Assembly (NCBI RefSeq): GCF_000004195.4
Contig: NC_030678.2
Coordinates: 63,698,378-63,762,377, forward strand
Direction of reading: 5' to 3'
DNA: 64,000 bases
DNA from: Xenopus tropicalis
Taxonomy: Eukaryota > Chordata > Amphibia > Anura > Pipidae
Shown: positions 24,368 to 36,529 of the stretch, one piece after another
Position numbering within the stretch: position 1 is the first letter of the stretch
Layout of the letters: every line of letters starts with the position of its first letter
The notes under the pieces: generated by a model
Told to the model about the DNA's origin: nothing
The model's input: the letters and a program-made list of their open reading frames with translations, nothing else
The model's database searches: none
Translations under genes and position numbers: made by a program

Positions 24368-24376
24368 GTTGACAAT
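24357..24376 (-). CDS. tnni1: tnni1 exon 2: start codon exon
   Basis: Acceptor ACCTCACAG and donor GTGAGT bound a 20-nt exon. It holds nine UTR bases (ATTGTCAAC), then ATG CCT GAA and two bases of the next codon. The start codon is at 24367-24365. The leader resembles that of tnnt2 exon 2, which also begins ATTGT. Confidence 0.92.
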
Positions 24377-27240
24377 CTGTGAGGTAACCAAGAGAAAATA
24401 AATTATTTTGTGGGAAACATGTCTAAAGAAAAATATATCTTCATATAAGTAATACTGTCTGAATAGTCAAGTTATTAAGAGATCAACCACCACATCTATC
24501 ATGTTGAAATGGTGTACATGGTGAGGCAAACATATTTTACAGTTTTTCTTTAAGGAGTAAAAAGTTATATACATAAATATTAGCACCCCTATACTTTTGC
24601 CTAAATGGCATTGTACTGCCTATGGCAGAAGCAGGCAAAAACAGGAGGGGCCACTCATAAAAAGGCTAAATGATGCAGTTCACCTAAAATCAGAATGGGG
24701 GTTAACTGGTATTCATGATAAACCCCAGAGTTTGATCACACAATCCAAACAAACTATGGATCAAATCTCAGATTACAAACAAAATATTTATCATAACTGG
24801 TCAAACAGACACTTGTACGTAAATTAACCTGATAACTTTTAGCCTTTTTACTGCCACAGGTAGTAAAATCTATGATCTGTTATTAAAAGTGCCAAAGTGC
24901 TCCAGATCAAAAAGTGCCCATGGGTTTTTAATATACAATTCAGCAATTATCCATAAAACATATTATTATCTATATATTTGGTACTGGACCAGTTAGAAGA
25001 CATTCAGATAGTGAGGTTTAAATGTAATAGTCTACCGGTATTGGGTTTGAATATACAATTTAGGAATCATCCAACTACTTATATATTTTGCAAATATATA
25101 ATGAAAGGCTTGAAAAATATGGATTATTATGATTCTATAGTTGGCGCTATAAACACACAAATGAACCTGCACAACTTAGTCACTGACATAAAGTGGCTCA
25201 AATTTAAGTAAAATCTCATTCAGAAGTGCAATAAGACCACAGATATAAATACCCTATATGAAAAAACACATACATTATTAGACTATCCTATCCATTAAAC
25301 TTATGTATTTACTGGGCTTTGTTTTCTGGGCAAATTTCCCTAATTACTGTAACCAATGTTGCCTGTAAGATGTACTTTCATGGGCGTGAACACAAATTTT
25401 GAGGAAATTGCACGCAACATATTGTGGTCCGCACAAAGAATTTTGTGTGAAAACACAAACATTCATATTTATTCTGACCTGAGCACACAGGTTTAAAAAT
25501 AAGTTTAAAATACATGCACAAAATATTTTTTGCGCACATTGCCAAGAAAGAAATGCTGAAGGAATGGCTGTAAACCATAACAATTATTCAGCTCTTGGTT
25601 GAAACATTTTACTACTACTAAATACAATAAAACACCTTTACTCTGACTGGCTTGGAAATGTGACTATGACTAATGTGACCCAATGCTTCCTTTTTTAAGT
25701 GTCAGTGGAAAACACAGTCTTGCTAGTGTTGAATTGCGCTGGTGACTGATGCACCCTGTTGATCAAAGCAAATCAGTATCTGTGAAGAACCAATTAATGA
25801 AGCTGGCAATGTGGAATTTAGCTGATTGAGCCTTCCTTAACATTGCTTATGTGTCCCTCACCCATCAAAAAGCTATACAACCAGGGAGTGGCACAGTTTC
25901 TAGCAGCTACCCACCCTTTTGCTCAAAAATGACTGTGGTCTACCAATCAGACAGCTTGAATATTTCTATGATACTCCAAGCTGCTCAATATAATTAGTGC
26001 TGTGCTTATACTCTTTGCAGCCTTACTCTTTATTGGCATGGTATTTATAATGAGAACTGTTCTTGGTGAAAAGTATGTGTGCAAGGAGGGCATTTTAACT
26101 GCTACTTGTAAAAAAAAGTTATCACATGCATAATTATGAAAATCATTGAATTTTCTAGAATTGTGCAAATGAAAGGAACTTAAAGTTTAATAAATTTGCA
26201 CTTTAGAGAGAAAATGCCCATAGATTTGATAAAGTACAGTAGTGGTGCACTCTGTAAATCTGTGGCCCCTGGAGTAGTGCAGAGATATTTTAATCACAAA
26301 GAGTTTTAGTAAGAGTTTTGTTATATAATAAAAGGCACTATGTTTGCCCAGGAACACTAACCCATAGCTACCAATCAACAGGAAGAATTTACTTGTCACC
26401 TTCATTTTTAAAGGCAAGCATTTTATTGATTGCTATAGGTTAATACTGCTGGGCAAACATAGTGCTTTTTATTACATACGGGGGTTTACTGAGCAAAACC
26501 AACTTTAGAAACTAGAATCATTGCTAGTTGCCAATTTGTTAGGGCACACAAGGAATACCAGGTAGGAGTACACAGGCCTGTTCATTGAGGAGGTTTGCAA
26601 TTTTAGTTACTGTGGGATGCCTAACAATTTGGCATCCCCAATGATTTAGGTTCTGTTTAAAGGAGCAGTATATAGCTATGTTTTACAAAAGCAAAATTAA
26701 TAGTAGTGGGATTCAAAACAAGATTGACTCCAGCCTGTGTTGGACTTTGGTTAAGGGCTCACCACACCAACCAGGACAAAGGTCTCACCATCAACCAATA
26801 ACTTTAAATAAGCATCTCTGCTAACTGCCAGAACCCTTAATTTTATCAGCTGGAGTATTAACCATGTAACTTGTTTTTTAATTCTAAAAATAGTAAGAAA
26901 TATCACAACCAACACATTCATACAGTCAGTCACTGACAGAGCAGCTGGCTGAATCCAGCATGACTGCAACAATTTGCAATCTAATACTCAAAAACAGAAT
27001 GATCTCATTTACAGTGGGAAAAATTGGATTATTAAGCATGCTAATAAACATTTATATTTCAGAAACTATAAGAAAAAATGCTGAAACTGATGTTTCTGAA
27101 AAATAATAATAAAGCATTCACTGCTGTAATGCCCAAAAAGTAGTTTCCCTTAAAATGTATATAATCCTCACCTGCGACACTAATTAGCAAATCTTGTAAG
27201 GCATACCAATACAAAATGGAGTAACAACAGCACTCACAAA
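24377..27240 (-). other. tnni1: tnni1 intron 1, first part
   Basis: No additional exon identified. It contains the short element at 26323-26483 and a piece of the CACTGGGGGG family near 26600-26700. The rest is unassigned. Confidence 0.45.
26323..26483. mobile_element. Short inverted-repeat element, second copy
   Basis: AAAAGGCACTATGTTTGCCC at the left and GGGCAAACATAGTGCTTTTT at the right. Same family as 13000-13157. Confidence 0.7.
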
Positions 27241-27245
27241 TTGCT

Positions 27246-27669
27246 TTAAAGGAACAGTAACACCAAAAAATGAAAGTGTTTTAAAGTAACTGAAATATAA
27301 GGTACTGTTGCCCTGCAATGGTAAAACTGAGGTGTTTGCTTCAGGAACACTACTATAGTTAATAAATAAGCTGCTGTGTAGCCATGGGGGAAGCCATTCA
27401 AGGTGGAAAAAAGGAGAAAAGGCACAGGTTACATAGCAGATAACAGATAAGACACCATTGTATTCTACAGGGTTTATCTGTTAGCTGCTATAAAACCTGT
27501 GCCTTTTCTTCTTTTGAATGGATGCCCCCATGGCTACACACCAGATTTTATATAAACTCTAGTAATGTTTCTGAAGCAAACACACAACTTTTACCAGTGC
27601 AGGGCAGCAGTACATTATAGTTTAATTTCTTTAAAATATATACATTTTTTGGTGTTACTGTTCCTTTAA
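27246..27669. mobile_element. TTAA-flanked MITE, AGGAACAGTAACACC ends
   Basis: TTAA at 27246-27249 and 27666-27669. AGGAACAGTAACACCAAAAA is mirrored at the right. A second, very similar copy lies at 32197-32621. Internal arms are also partly palindromic (GCCATGGGGGAAGCCATTCA). Confidence 0.8.
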
Positions 27670-28316
27670 AGCCTTTTGATCAGATTTTATCTGTTGGATG
27701 TTGTCTTTTGTTCCTGCATCTACATCTGACAATCTTGGTGGATGCAGATGCACTGTGCAGCCTTCCCTTCCAATGGATGTGTCTTGTCAGATCTCAAATG
27801 TTCCAAATACTTTACACATCAGATTTTTCTATTAGTCACATAACATTTTAACCAACGCAACTACATCCAGCTTGTAAAATGCATTGCGTCAATCCAACAC
27901 CATCCTACAAAGTCTCCCATGTAGATTATCTCTATGATTGCCATGACTAATTAGTGACATTTTATTTAATTTCAAATATCTTTGCAGTAATAAGTGTAGT
28001 AAAAGGTACTCTCATTTAAAAAAACAAAAAAAAAAAAACAAATAAAAAAATACCCCTAGACAGGGGTATGCAGAAATTTATATATGGAGAGAGGAAAAAG
28101 TGTAGAATAAGGGAAATTGTGTTGTATAAGAATAAAGCACTAGAGACTAACAAACCTAGTTTAATCAGTGCAGAAGCTATGGCAAATTATGGTCATTACA
28201 GAGACTTATTTACATGATTAAGAGGAAGATGGAGAGGCTGATGCATTCATAGGGAGAAAGATGAAAGAGAGAGATTCTGAGTGGGAAAAATGGAGCTAAG
28301 CATTTGATAAGACTTA

Positions 28317-28610
28317 GGGGCAGATTTATCAAAACACGAGTTCAAATCCCGAATGGGAAAAAGATTACAAATATCACGAAAAAATCGTATTAGTCATGAT
28401 AATATTGTATTGGTGATCTGAAAGTCACGAAATTTTCGTACATAAAGATTGTAAACAGCGGCAAAGCCGAGCCGATTTTTTTGCACTAAAAAAAAGGAAA
28501 AGTCGCGCAAGGTACGAAAAAGTTGCAGAAAATACGATTGGACCGACCGATCGAATGAACGAACGAACGAACGAACGCTGGGAGCGTTCGTGGATAAGTA
28601 AATGTGCCCC
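28317..28610. mobile_element. MITE with GGGGCAGATTTATCAAAACA ends and an (ACGA)n run
   Basis: The left GGGGCAGATTTATCAAAACA pairs with the right GATAAGTAAATGTGCCCC. A short (GAAC/ACGA)n tetranucleotide repeat lies at 28551-28577. The ORFs crossing it are shadows. Confidence 0.65.
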
Positions 28611-29184
28611 TATGTTGCAGAGTAATGCATGTTATGAAAGAGATGTAGAAGCTGATATACTGGTGGAAAGAAATAACATGTCTGGTGTATTGGTAGGGAG
28701 AGAGATACAGAAGCTGATGTATTCCGTTGAAAGAGGGATGCAAAGTTGTGATTATGCAAAAAATCAGAGACTGCATTTAGGACTCAAGTTTATACACTGG
28801 GGAGAAAGTTTCTCCCCAGAAACAAATGGCCTGGGTGCATAGAGGCATAGACATTGTATAAATCTGACTATACTAAGCATTGAGTATGTTTGTAAAATCT
28901 TATTTTAACCATAATTAAATATCATTTTCATTATGTTGGTGATGATTAAATGGATGAAACAATTTTAATTATATATCTATCAATAATAAAAATGGCAACA
29001 TTCCAAAAATGCCAGCATAAATAGAGAGGCTGTTGTGATATATGTGATTTTAGCTTAACCTTGCACAATATTTTCAATCTTTCTCTCTTTAAAAGAGAAT
29101 ACCAAGTTGTATACAATGTAACAAGACATGAGTAAGTAACAATGTATAAGAAAAAAAACTATAATAATACTTCTGGACACTTAC

Positions 29185-29222
29185 CTATCTACAGAGCCTT
29201 CACTGAATGAAGAGTGCACAAA
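29185..29222 (-). other. tnni1: tnni1 non-coding first exon (5' UTR)
   Basis: A strong donor, AGATAG|GTAAGT, ends this putative exon at 29185. A TATA-like TTAAAAA lies about 30 bp upstream, near 29249-29255, which places transcription start near 29222. The first intron would run to 24377. The start position is inferred, and another small UTR exon could exist in the intron. Confidence 0.6.
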
Positions 29223-29400
29223 TTCTGTACTGCCTTCACTGTGTAAGGATTTTTAACCCAGGATTTTGAACACAATAGAGCACCACGCCCACCAACACTT
29301 TTAATACCAGATGGTCTGGCAAAGAGGAAAAACTCTTTGTTCTGATATTAGAGAGTGGGGGAGGCCTAAACTGCACCTGTCTTTTGGGCTAGTTCTTGTC
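29223..29400 (-). promoter_or_regulatory. tnni1: Putative tnni1 promoter with muscle-type motifs
   Basis: Reading upstream on the minus strand there is a TATA-like TTAAAAATCC (about 29247-29256), a CACC-type box (plus-strand CACCACGCCCACC at 29281-29293), an E-box CAGATG at 29308-29313 and a second E-box CACCTG at 29374-29379. E-boxes and CACC boxes are known parts of slow TnI control regions; their use here is inference. TTAAAAATCC is close to a MEF2 site but does not match it fully. Confidence 0.5.
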
Positions 29401-32195
29401 TAATGATAATACTGATATGAGAATGCTGATAATTTTAATCCTGAGTTCTATTATGGGATAGGAATGCAGAATGACTCTAATCCCTTGTACAGACAAGAGC
29501 AGAAATCATATTACATACACCTCATAGTTATAAGGGGGTGCCTGTATATAGAAATCTGTATCTGTGATTTACACTTCTTAATCATACACACCCCAAGCTT
29601 AGTTAAGAAAATGTTTCAAATCTTACTGGGAGCATGAATCTTTAACATGGTTATAGTTAAATTATCTTTAAAGGTTTAGACTCCTTTTCCAAAGAAACAG
29701 CAAAACATGCTAAAACACAAACTACAGGGCAGATATAATAAAACTGCTGGCAAGGAGAGTTCCACATGTGAATCATTCTCACGGATGAATTTCTAATTTT
29801 AAAATTGTTAAATTGTTCTTCAGCCATGTAGGGTATTGGAGTGCTATATTGTGCATTACTGGGGAGCAAGGGGATCAGAGGGAAAGATGCAAATTATAAT
29901 AAACGGTGCTATTGTGTAACATGGTTGTGAAGAAAAACTATCCTATTACAAAAAGTTGGAAGAAGAGCTGTTCCATTACAAGGCATGGGAGGAGAAAAAG
30001 TTTTTTTCCATTACACTGCTGTAGCATTAGAGGGGTGTAAGGAGAGAAGCCATTCTCGTTCATTGCAGGTTTTTAAGGAAAAAATTGTGATGCTTTGTTG
30101 CAGAGGATTATAGGGTAGGAAAGCTATGCTTGTAGGAAAGAGTGCAGTGCCATAATAAAGCGGGAAAAAAAGATTTTCCAGGCAGTTTGAACTGAATGGG
30201 TATGTGTATTTTTTCAACATTCTCTACTATATAACTATATGAAGCTGCATGTTTCATTTTTCATTTCATGTTGTTTAAGAACACACTTAATGAAGCTGCA
30301 TGTTTAATTTTTTGACATTACTGCTCCTTTAAACAACACTCTAATGCTGAATGAAAATGACACCAATCTGTTACCACTTCAGACCTGACATCAGCCATTG
30401 TCTCCAATGAAACAAGTTCAAATAGATTAGAATTTCTTGTGTACAAAGTAGTGTACGCAGCCCTGTAAAAACCAACAGCACCCAGTTCCATTTAATGCAA
30501 TTTACCTTAGTTAGAGGTAGAACCTCTGTTTACTCCACAAGTTTACACCTCACACAAATGCCATAGTTCATTACACAGCTTTATATCTATGTTATAAATC
30601 ATGGAGTACCACGGTTGTATATTATTAATGTGTGAAATATTTCAATACATCATTTCTAAAGTTTTATTAAAATGTCCCATAGTGGTTAATGGGATATTTT
30701 CCAGCTGTCCCAACAAATTTTAAGGTAGTACAAATGGGCAGCATGTACAAATCCCACTCTCATCAGCTGCTGTTCCTATATTTGTCATTAGTTCCTCTGG
30801 GTATTGTTCTAACAGAAGGTCAGAGATCTAAGCTTACACCCACTATCCAACCCCAGGTATTTCCCCACAGATACTGCACTGATCTTTGTGGGTTTCTTTT
30901 TAAGGACTTTTGTCAAGTGAGGTATATATGACAGCAGTTACTAAAACTGTAACTCCAAATCATTCCTACTTTTTAGGATGCTGTATGAAGACGGAAGTTA
31001 AAAATGACAGGAGAGGAGAAAAGTATAAAGACATAAATTAAAAAAAGAGGCTTAACTCTGCAAAGGCTACATTTTGCGTGGTGCATATACTTCTTCAAGG
31101 CACAAGAGGGGTCATTTACTTTACCCTGGTGCACACGTACTAAAACACACCCCATAGTGCTCAGTTTGCAAGCACTCTGTTCCTCTCGCTGGCACATGGA
31201 GTAGAGCACAACACCAGGTGGTGCAACACTGTCATTTGCCACTGGCAAAAAACGTATCTCATCACAAAACTGTACCAAGCGAATAAGCTATCTTATGTCT
31301 AAAGTCAATTTTGACAGGAAGTCGCTGTGGCCCTGGGAGGTACAGCATAAGTAGATTGGTAAGAAGGGGCAGTGTAAAGGGGGGTCCCTCAGTGCAAATT
31401 TTGCTTTTCTGCAGTTATGTTATTGTTTGTAGTGGATTTCAGATTTATTAGGCCTAAAGTCAAAGAATCTGGCTATTTAAATCTTTGTATACATTATAGG
31501 AAGTATATTTTTCAGACTACCATTTTTAAATTTAATTAGACCTGATGCCATTAGATATTTTGGGCAATACAACATCTGCAGAATCAGTAAGCTTGTACAA
31601 ATCTCTTCTGTATTCTGGCCAGTCAAATAGGTACACCTATACCTGTTTATAGTGAGGGTAACAACAAACTGATGATTAAGGAAGATGATTAAGCAAGAGA
31701 GAATTGTACTATCTTATTGACACCTAAAGTTTCAGCTTTTGTGACTAGGTGAGCTTCAGCCCAACCTAAATACATTCATATTATTACTAATGCATATTTA
31801 TAACCACAAAAGTTCTGTGAAATCAACATGTACATTTACAAAGCGCCCCCAGGGAGTGGTTGTGCTGATCTCTTGTTATTTTTATGGATTGTGTGCCAAA
31901 CAACCAGGACAAGTTTTGCAATAGTGCTGGGTAGCTGCAATAAAATTAGGAGCATAGCAGTCAGTGTTGTCAGCATTAATCATTCACCCTTTGTTTAATT
32001 GTGTGATTACATGGTACAAGTAGGTGACCACCTGGTCAATCTTTCCAGACTTTGGAGAATGGTCCTGGAAAAGCGACAATTCAGTAATACAGTCAAAGGA
32101 CATCATTCATAGGGCTTAGTGGATGTTAGAAACCCAGCAACAGCCTAAGAGGAGGAAGAGGCCACTACTCTGGCTGTGGAATTACCAGAAACCTT
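29400..32195. other. Intergenic between tnni1 and tnnt2, no gene recognised
   Basis: No exon-like pattern, RNA gene or clear repeat unit seen. Specifically, nothing resembling LAD1 was identified, though a fast-evolving gene split into exons could be missed by eye. Confidence 0.4.
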
Positions 32196-32196
32196 A

Positions 32197-32621
32197 TTAA
32201 AGGAACAGTAACACCAAAAAATGAAAGAGCTTTAAAGTAATAAAAATATAATGCACTGTTGCCCTGAACTGGTAAAACTGGTGTGTTTGCTACAGTAACA
32301 CTACTATAATTGATATAATAAGCTGCTGTGTAGCCACGGGGGCAGCCATTCAAGCTGGAAAAAAGGAGAAAAGGCACAGGTTACATAGCAGATAACAGAT
32401 AAGTTCTGTAGAATACAATAGTGTTTTCTCTGTTATCTGCTATGTGCCTGTGCCTTTTCTCCTTTGAATGGCTGCCTCCATGGCTACATAGCAGCTTATT
32501 TATATAAATTATAGTAGACTTTCTGAAGTAAACACACAACTTTTACCAGTGCAGGGCAGCAGCACATTATATTTTAGTTACTTTTATACACTTTCATTTT
32601 TTGGTGTTACTGTTCCTTTAA
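32197..32621. mobile_element. TTAA-flanked MITE, AGGAACAGTAACACC ends, second copy
   Basis: TTAA at 32197-32200 and 32618-32621 with the same ends and interior as 27246-27669. Confidence 0.8.
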
Positions 32622-33867
32622 GAGAACATTTCTGATAATGCTGGCAACCACCTTAGAATATAGCAGTATGTCATCAAGCAAATAAAAAACATATTTACTA
32701 TTTTAATTCTGAGTGTAAATGTTAGCAAAGGCTCTGCAACTGCAACCTGCTTTGCTACCTGGTCATAATATGCAGAAGGAAGATCATTATTTTAGAAAAA
32801 TTGTATGTCTTGGCAGAAGAGACACTTGTGGAAATTGTCAAAGAAATTCTTAGGACAAAACTGTTAGATTGCTAAGTGGTGAAGGCCCCTTACTTAATAT
32901 ATATATATAAAAAAAATACATAAAACACCAAGATCACCATTCTATAGTAACTAAAAGAATAACAAAAAAGTTAACAAAAAATACAATTGCACAATTGTTT
33001 TTAGCAATTATGTCAACCGTTGGCTCCAATTCACCTTTGCCTGATGGGCATGTTATATGTCCCACAGATGGGGATAAACAACAAGCACTATGCCTGGATT
33101 ATTAGAATGGTATATTACAAGATCCCAGGGTTTATAACTTACATGAAAAAGTTGTATTTTTCGGAATCCATTCAAGCTTTGGTATTGTGACTTTCTTTTG
33201 GCCAGGTTGGAACTGTAGAGTGACTTTCGGATTGCAACTACAATATTTTTGTATGACCAAGAAAATAATTTTCGTGCAATTTTGGTACACCAGAAATTAT
33301 CGTGCCTTTCCAATCGTGCCTTAATGAATGGGCCCCGTAGTTATGTCAGAGACAAGAAATGTGTCAGGATTAATGTGAAATAAAGCTTCTGCTTCTTAAC
33401 CACTTCCACTGGCATTTGAAGCGCTTCACTCGTGTGCGAAATTGTGTTTGAGACTGCTGAGTCTTCCCTTGCTATGGGTCTGGGGCACTGCAGTGTTGGG
33501 AGAAGCCATAAAAAAACTTTGGTTTAAGTAATTTTTAAATAGCTGGTTAAAGGAGAAGGAAAGGTAAAAACTAAGCTTTATCAGAAAGTTCTATATAAAA
33601 ACACAGCCATAAGCAATCCTTGGTGAAAAGAAATACTGCATTTCTTTACTTTTATTCTGTATACATGATCTTCTGTGTCATACTTCCTGCTCTCAGAAAA
33701 ATTCTTCAGGGCACAGTACGAGTTTGCTCAGTTTGCTCCCTCCCCCCCCCCCCACACACACACTCTTTACTGTGTAATTTGAGCTTTTTGCCATGGTTAA
33801 TGTCACACCCAAACAGACAGAAGACTAAATACATTTTAGACACCAATCGAACATATTTATCCAACAC
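32622..33867. other. Intergenic, mixed repeat fragments
   Basis: Holds a right-end fragment of a GGGGCAC-type MITE (about 33150-33342), a left-end fragment AAAGGAGAAGGAAAGGTAAA at 33549, and a C-run with (CA)n at about 33739-33763. No gene. Confidence 0.45.
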
Positions 33868-34135
33868 TTATGGGAGATAGCTCTCAGTACAAGTGAGGGA
33901 TACAGGGGTATGGGGGATAGCTCTTAGTACAAGTTGATCCAGGGACTGGTCCGATTGCCATCTTGAAATCAGGAATGAATTTTTTCCCCTCTGCGGCAAA
34001 TTAGAGAGGCTTCAGATGGGGTTTTTGCCTTCCTCTGGATCAACTAGTAGTTAGGCAGGTTATATATAGGCATTATGGTTGAACGTGATGGACGTATGTC
34101 TTTTTTCAACCCAACTTACTATGTTACTATGTTAC
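33868..34135 (+). mobile_element. CR1 LINE 3' UTR fragment
   Basis: TAGCTCTTAGTACAAGTTGA through TTTTTTCAACCCAACTTACT and the TATGTTAC octamer tail. It matches the 3' UTRs of the copies at 19780 and 35200. 5'-truncated to the UTR. Confidence 0.8.
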
Positions 34136-34139
34136 TTGC

Positions 34140-34680
34140 TCAAGTGAAGATAAATTGGAATCATGGACACCACATGTCAGTTTTTCTGCAGTTTTCTCAC
34201 TGCGTTTATTCACAGCAGTCCAGCTTTCACAAAAATTGTAACAAAACTTTACCAGAGCCTTTGGATTAACAGATAAATAACCCTCACTCCTTGAGATCTA
34301 TATGGGGTTTCTCAACCTAAACACAAACAAGGTAGGTACAAAACCTATTTGTCACACTTAGCTGCAGCTCTCCAGAGAAACACACTCTCTCACCAGTCAG
34401 TACACAGCCTTTTAACAGCACCTGCTATCCCAGAAGTTGTCTCTTTCACAGGTCCCTTGGCTCTCTTTATGATCCAGTAACCTCTCACACTGTTGCAACA
34501 GCCAGACCTATGTCTCTCTTCCAGACACACAAGAGCCTATAGGTGTGGGGGCAAACTCCACAAAGGTCCATACAAGAGCCCATAGGTGTGGGAACACACC
34601 CTTTTTACAGGCTGCCACTTACTTACCTGGCTGAGAGGAAATGTTAACCATTTTCCCATTAGGGCTAAATTCCAGTGAAG
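34140..34680. repeat. Dispersed repeat related to 49005-49700
   Basis: AGAGCCCATAGGTGTGGGAA, then TTTTTACAGGCTGCC and ACCTGGCTGAGAGG correspond to a segment near 49550-49640. The family is not recognised; it could be an LTR fragment. Confidence 0.4.
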
Positions 34681-35199
34681 ATTTTGATCAGGTTTTGTGG
34701 GTTAGACACTGCAGCCAGTTGCTGTATGCCATCTAGGCGAGCAGTTAGAAGTTTCATGCACTGGACAATCTAAACCCCATTGCCTTCTTATGCATTCAAA
34801 TGCTGCAGAAGGTCAGAAAACAACTGCTCTGCTGGAAGAGGAGGCGTGAGGTCTTTTGGGATCCATGACCTGTTATAATGTATTCCAGTGCTTTTCTGCC
34901 TAAAACAATAATCTTTGTCTTTGTCAGGACCTTCAACTACTAGGGATACTGCCCGGGCCTAGGGAGGCAGGAATTTAGGGGTGGCACACTGCCCTACTGC
35001 GCAGGAAAATTTTGCCCGCATATTGAGCAATGGGGAGAGGACGCACAGAAACTTTAGCACGTCCTCTCCCCAATGCTCCGTATAGAGTTGTGATGCTCAT
35101 GCGCGCGGGGGGGGGGTTTGCGTGCACGTGTGGTCGAAGCGGGCGGGCGGTCTCGGGGCACCCCAATCAGAAATCCAGTCCTGCCTGCACAAGAATCTA

Positions 35200-36407
35200 G
35201 TAACTCCCAGATGGGCAGGCAAGGGAACCAAATTGAAAACTGGATTGAAAACTGGCTACAGGATCGGGTACAGAGGGTGGTTGTTAATGGTACACTCTCT
35301 ACTTGGAATAAGGTTCTCAGTGAGGTCCCTCAGGGTTCTGTACTGGGTCCACTTTTGTTTAATTTGTTCATAAATGACTTGGGGGAGGGTATTATGAGTA
35401 ATGTATCAGTGTTTGCAGATGACACAAAACTCTGCAGACCAGTCAATTCTATCCAGGATGTGACATCCTTGCAGCAGGATCTTGACCAACTGGCAATCTG
35501 GGCAGCTAAGTGGCAGATGAGATTTAATGTGGATAAATGTAAGGTCATGCACCTGGGATGTAAAAATATGCAAGCCCCGTATACCCTTAATGGGACTGCA
35601 CTAGGCAAATCCATAATGGAGAAGGACCTTGGAATCCTTGTAGATAATAAACTAACAAGGTTTTGAGCTGTATTAAAAGGGGTATAGATTCACGAGAGGA
35701 GGGTGTTATTCTTCCCCTTTACAGAGCGCTGGTAAGGCCCCATCTAGAATATGCTGTTCAGTTTTGGTCTCCAGTGCTCAAACGGGACATGATTGAGTTA
35801 GAGAGGGTCCAGAGAAGGGCAACTAAGTTGGTAAAGGGTATGGAAAGTCTCAGTTATGAAGAAAGACTGGCCAAGTTGGGTCTGTTTACACTGGAGAAGA
35901 GGCGCCTAAGAGGTGACATGATAACTATGTATAAATATATAAGGGGATCATATAATAACCTTTCTAATGTTTTATTTACCAGTAGGTCCTTCCAACGGAC
36001 ACGAGGGCACCCACTCCGTTTAGAAGAAGGGAGGTTCCATTTAAATATTCGGAAAGGATTTTTTACTGTGAGAGCTGTGAAGTTGTGGAATTTCCTCCCC
36101 GAATCAGTCGTACTGGCTGATACATTATATAACTTTAAGAAGGGGCTGATGGATTCTTAGCAAGTGAGGGAATACAGGGTTATGGGAGATAGCTCTTAGT
36201 ACAAGTTGATCCAGGGACTGGTCCGATTGCCATCTTGGAGTCAGGAAGGAATTTTTTCCCCTCTGCGGCAAATTAGAGAGGCTTCAGATGGGGTTTTTTG
36301 CCTTCCTCTGGATCAACTAGTAGTTAGTCAGGTTAGATATAGGCATTATGGTTGAACGTGATGGACGTATGTCTTTTTTCAACCAAACTTACTATGTTAC
36401 TATGTAA
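35200..36407 (+). mobile_element. CR1-type LINE with reverse transcriptase motifs and an internal deletion
   Basis: The first reading frame carries VPQGSVLGPLLFNLFINDL and the catalytic-type FADDTKL, then WQMRFNVDKCKVMHLG. After LGILVDNKLT the sequence jumps to the segment FELYKRG-equivalent, in a different frame, so part of ORF2 is deleted near 35660. The C-terminal part, 3' UTR and octamer tail follow. Inactive copy. Confidence 0.88.
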
Positions 36408-36529
36408 GTTGAAAGGAAGCATTAAAAAGGGTTCAAACAGTGTTTTCATTATGCAAAAAAAGCACAACTTAAACTAGCAAGGGAAGTTTGAGAACAAATT
36501 TCATGTAGGATTGAAAAATGTGAAGTGAC

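Noticed and set aside
29245..29257. MEF2 site upstream of tnni1
   Set aside because: TTAAAAATCC differs from the consensus at the last positions; treated as TATA-like only.
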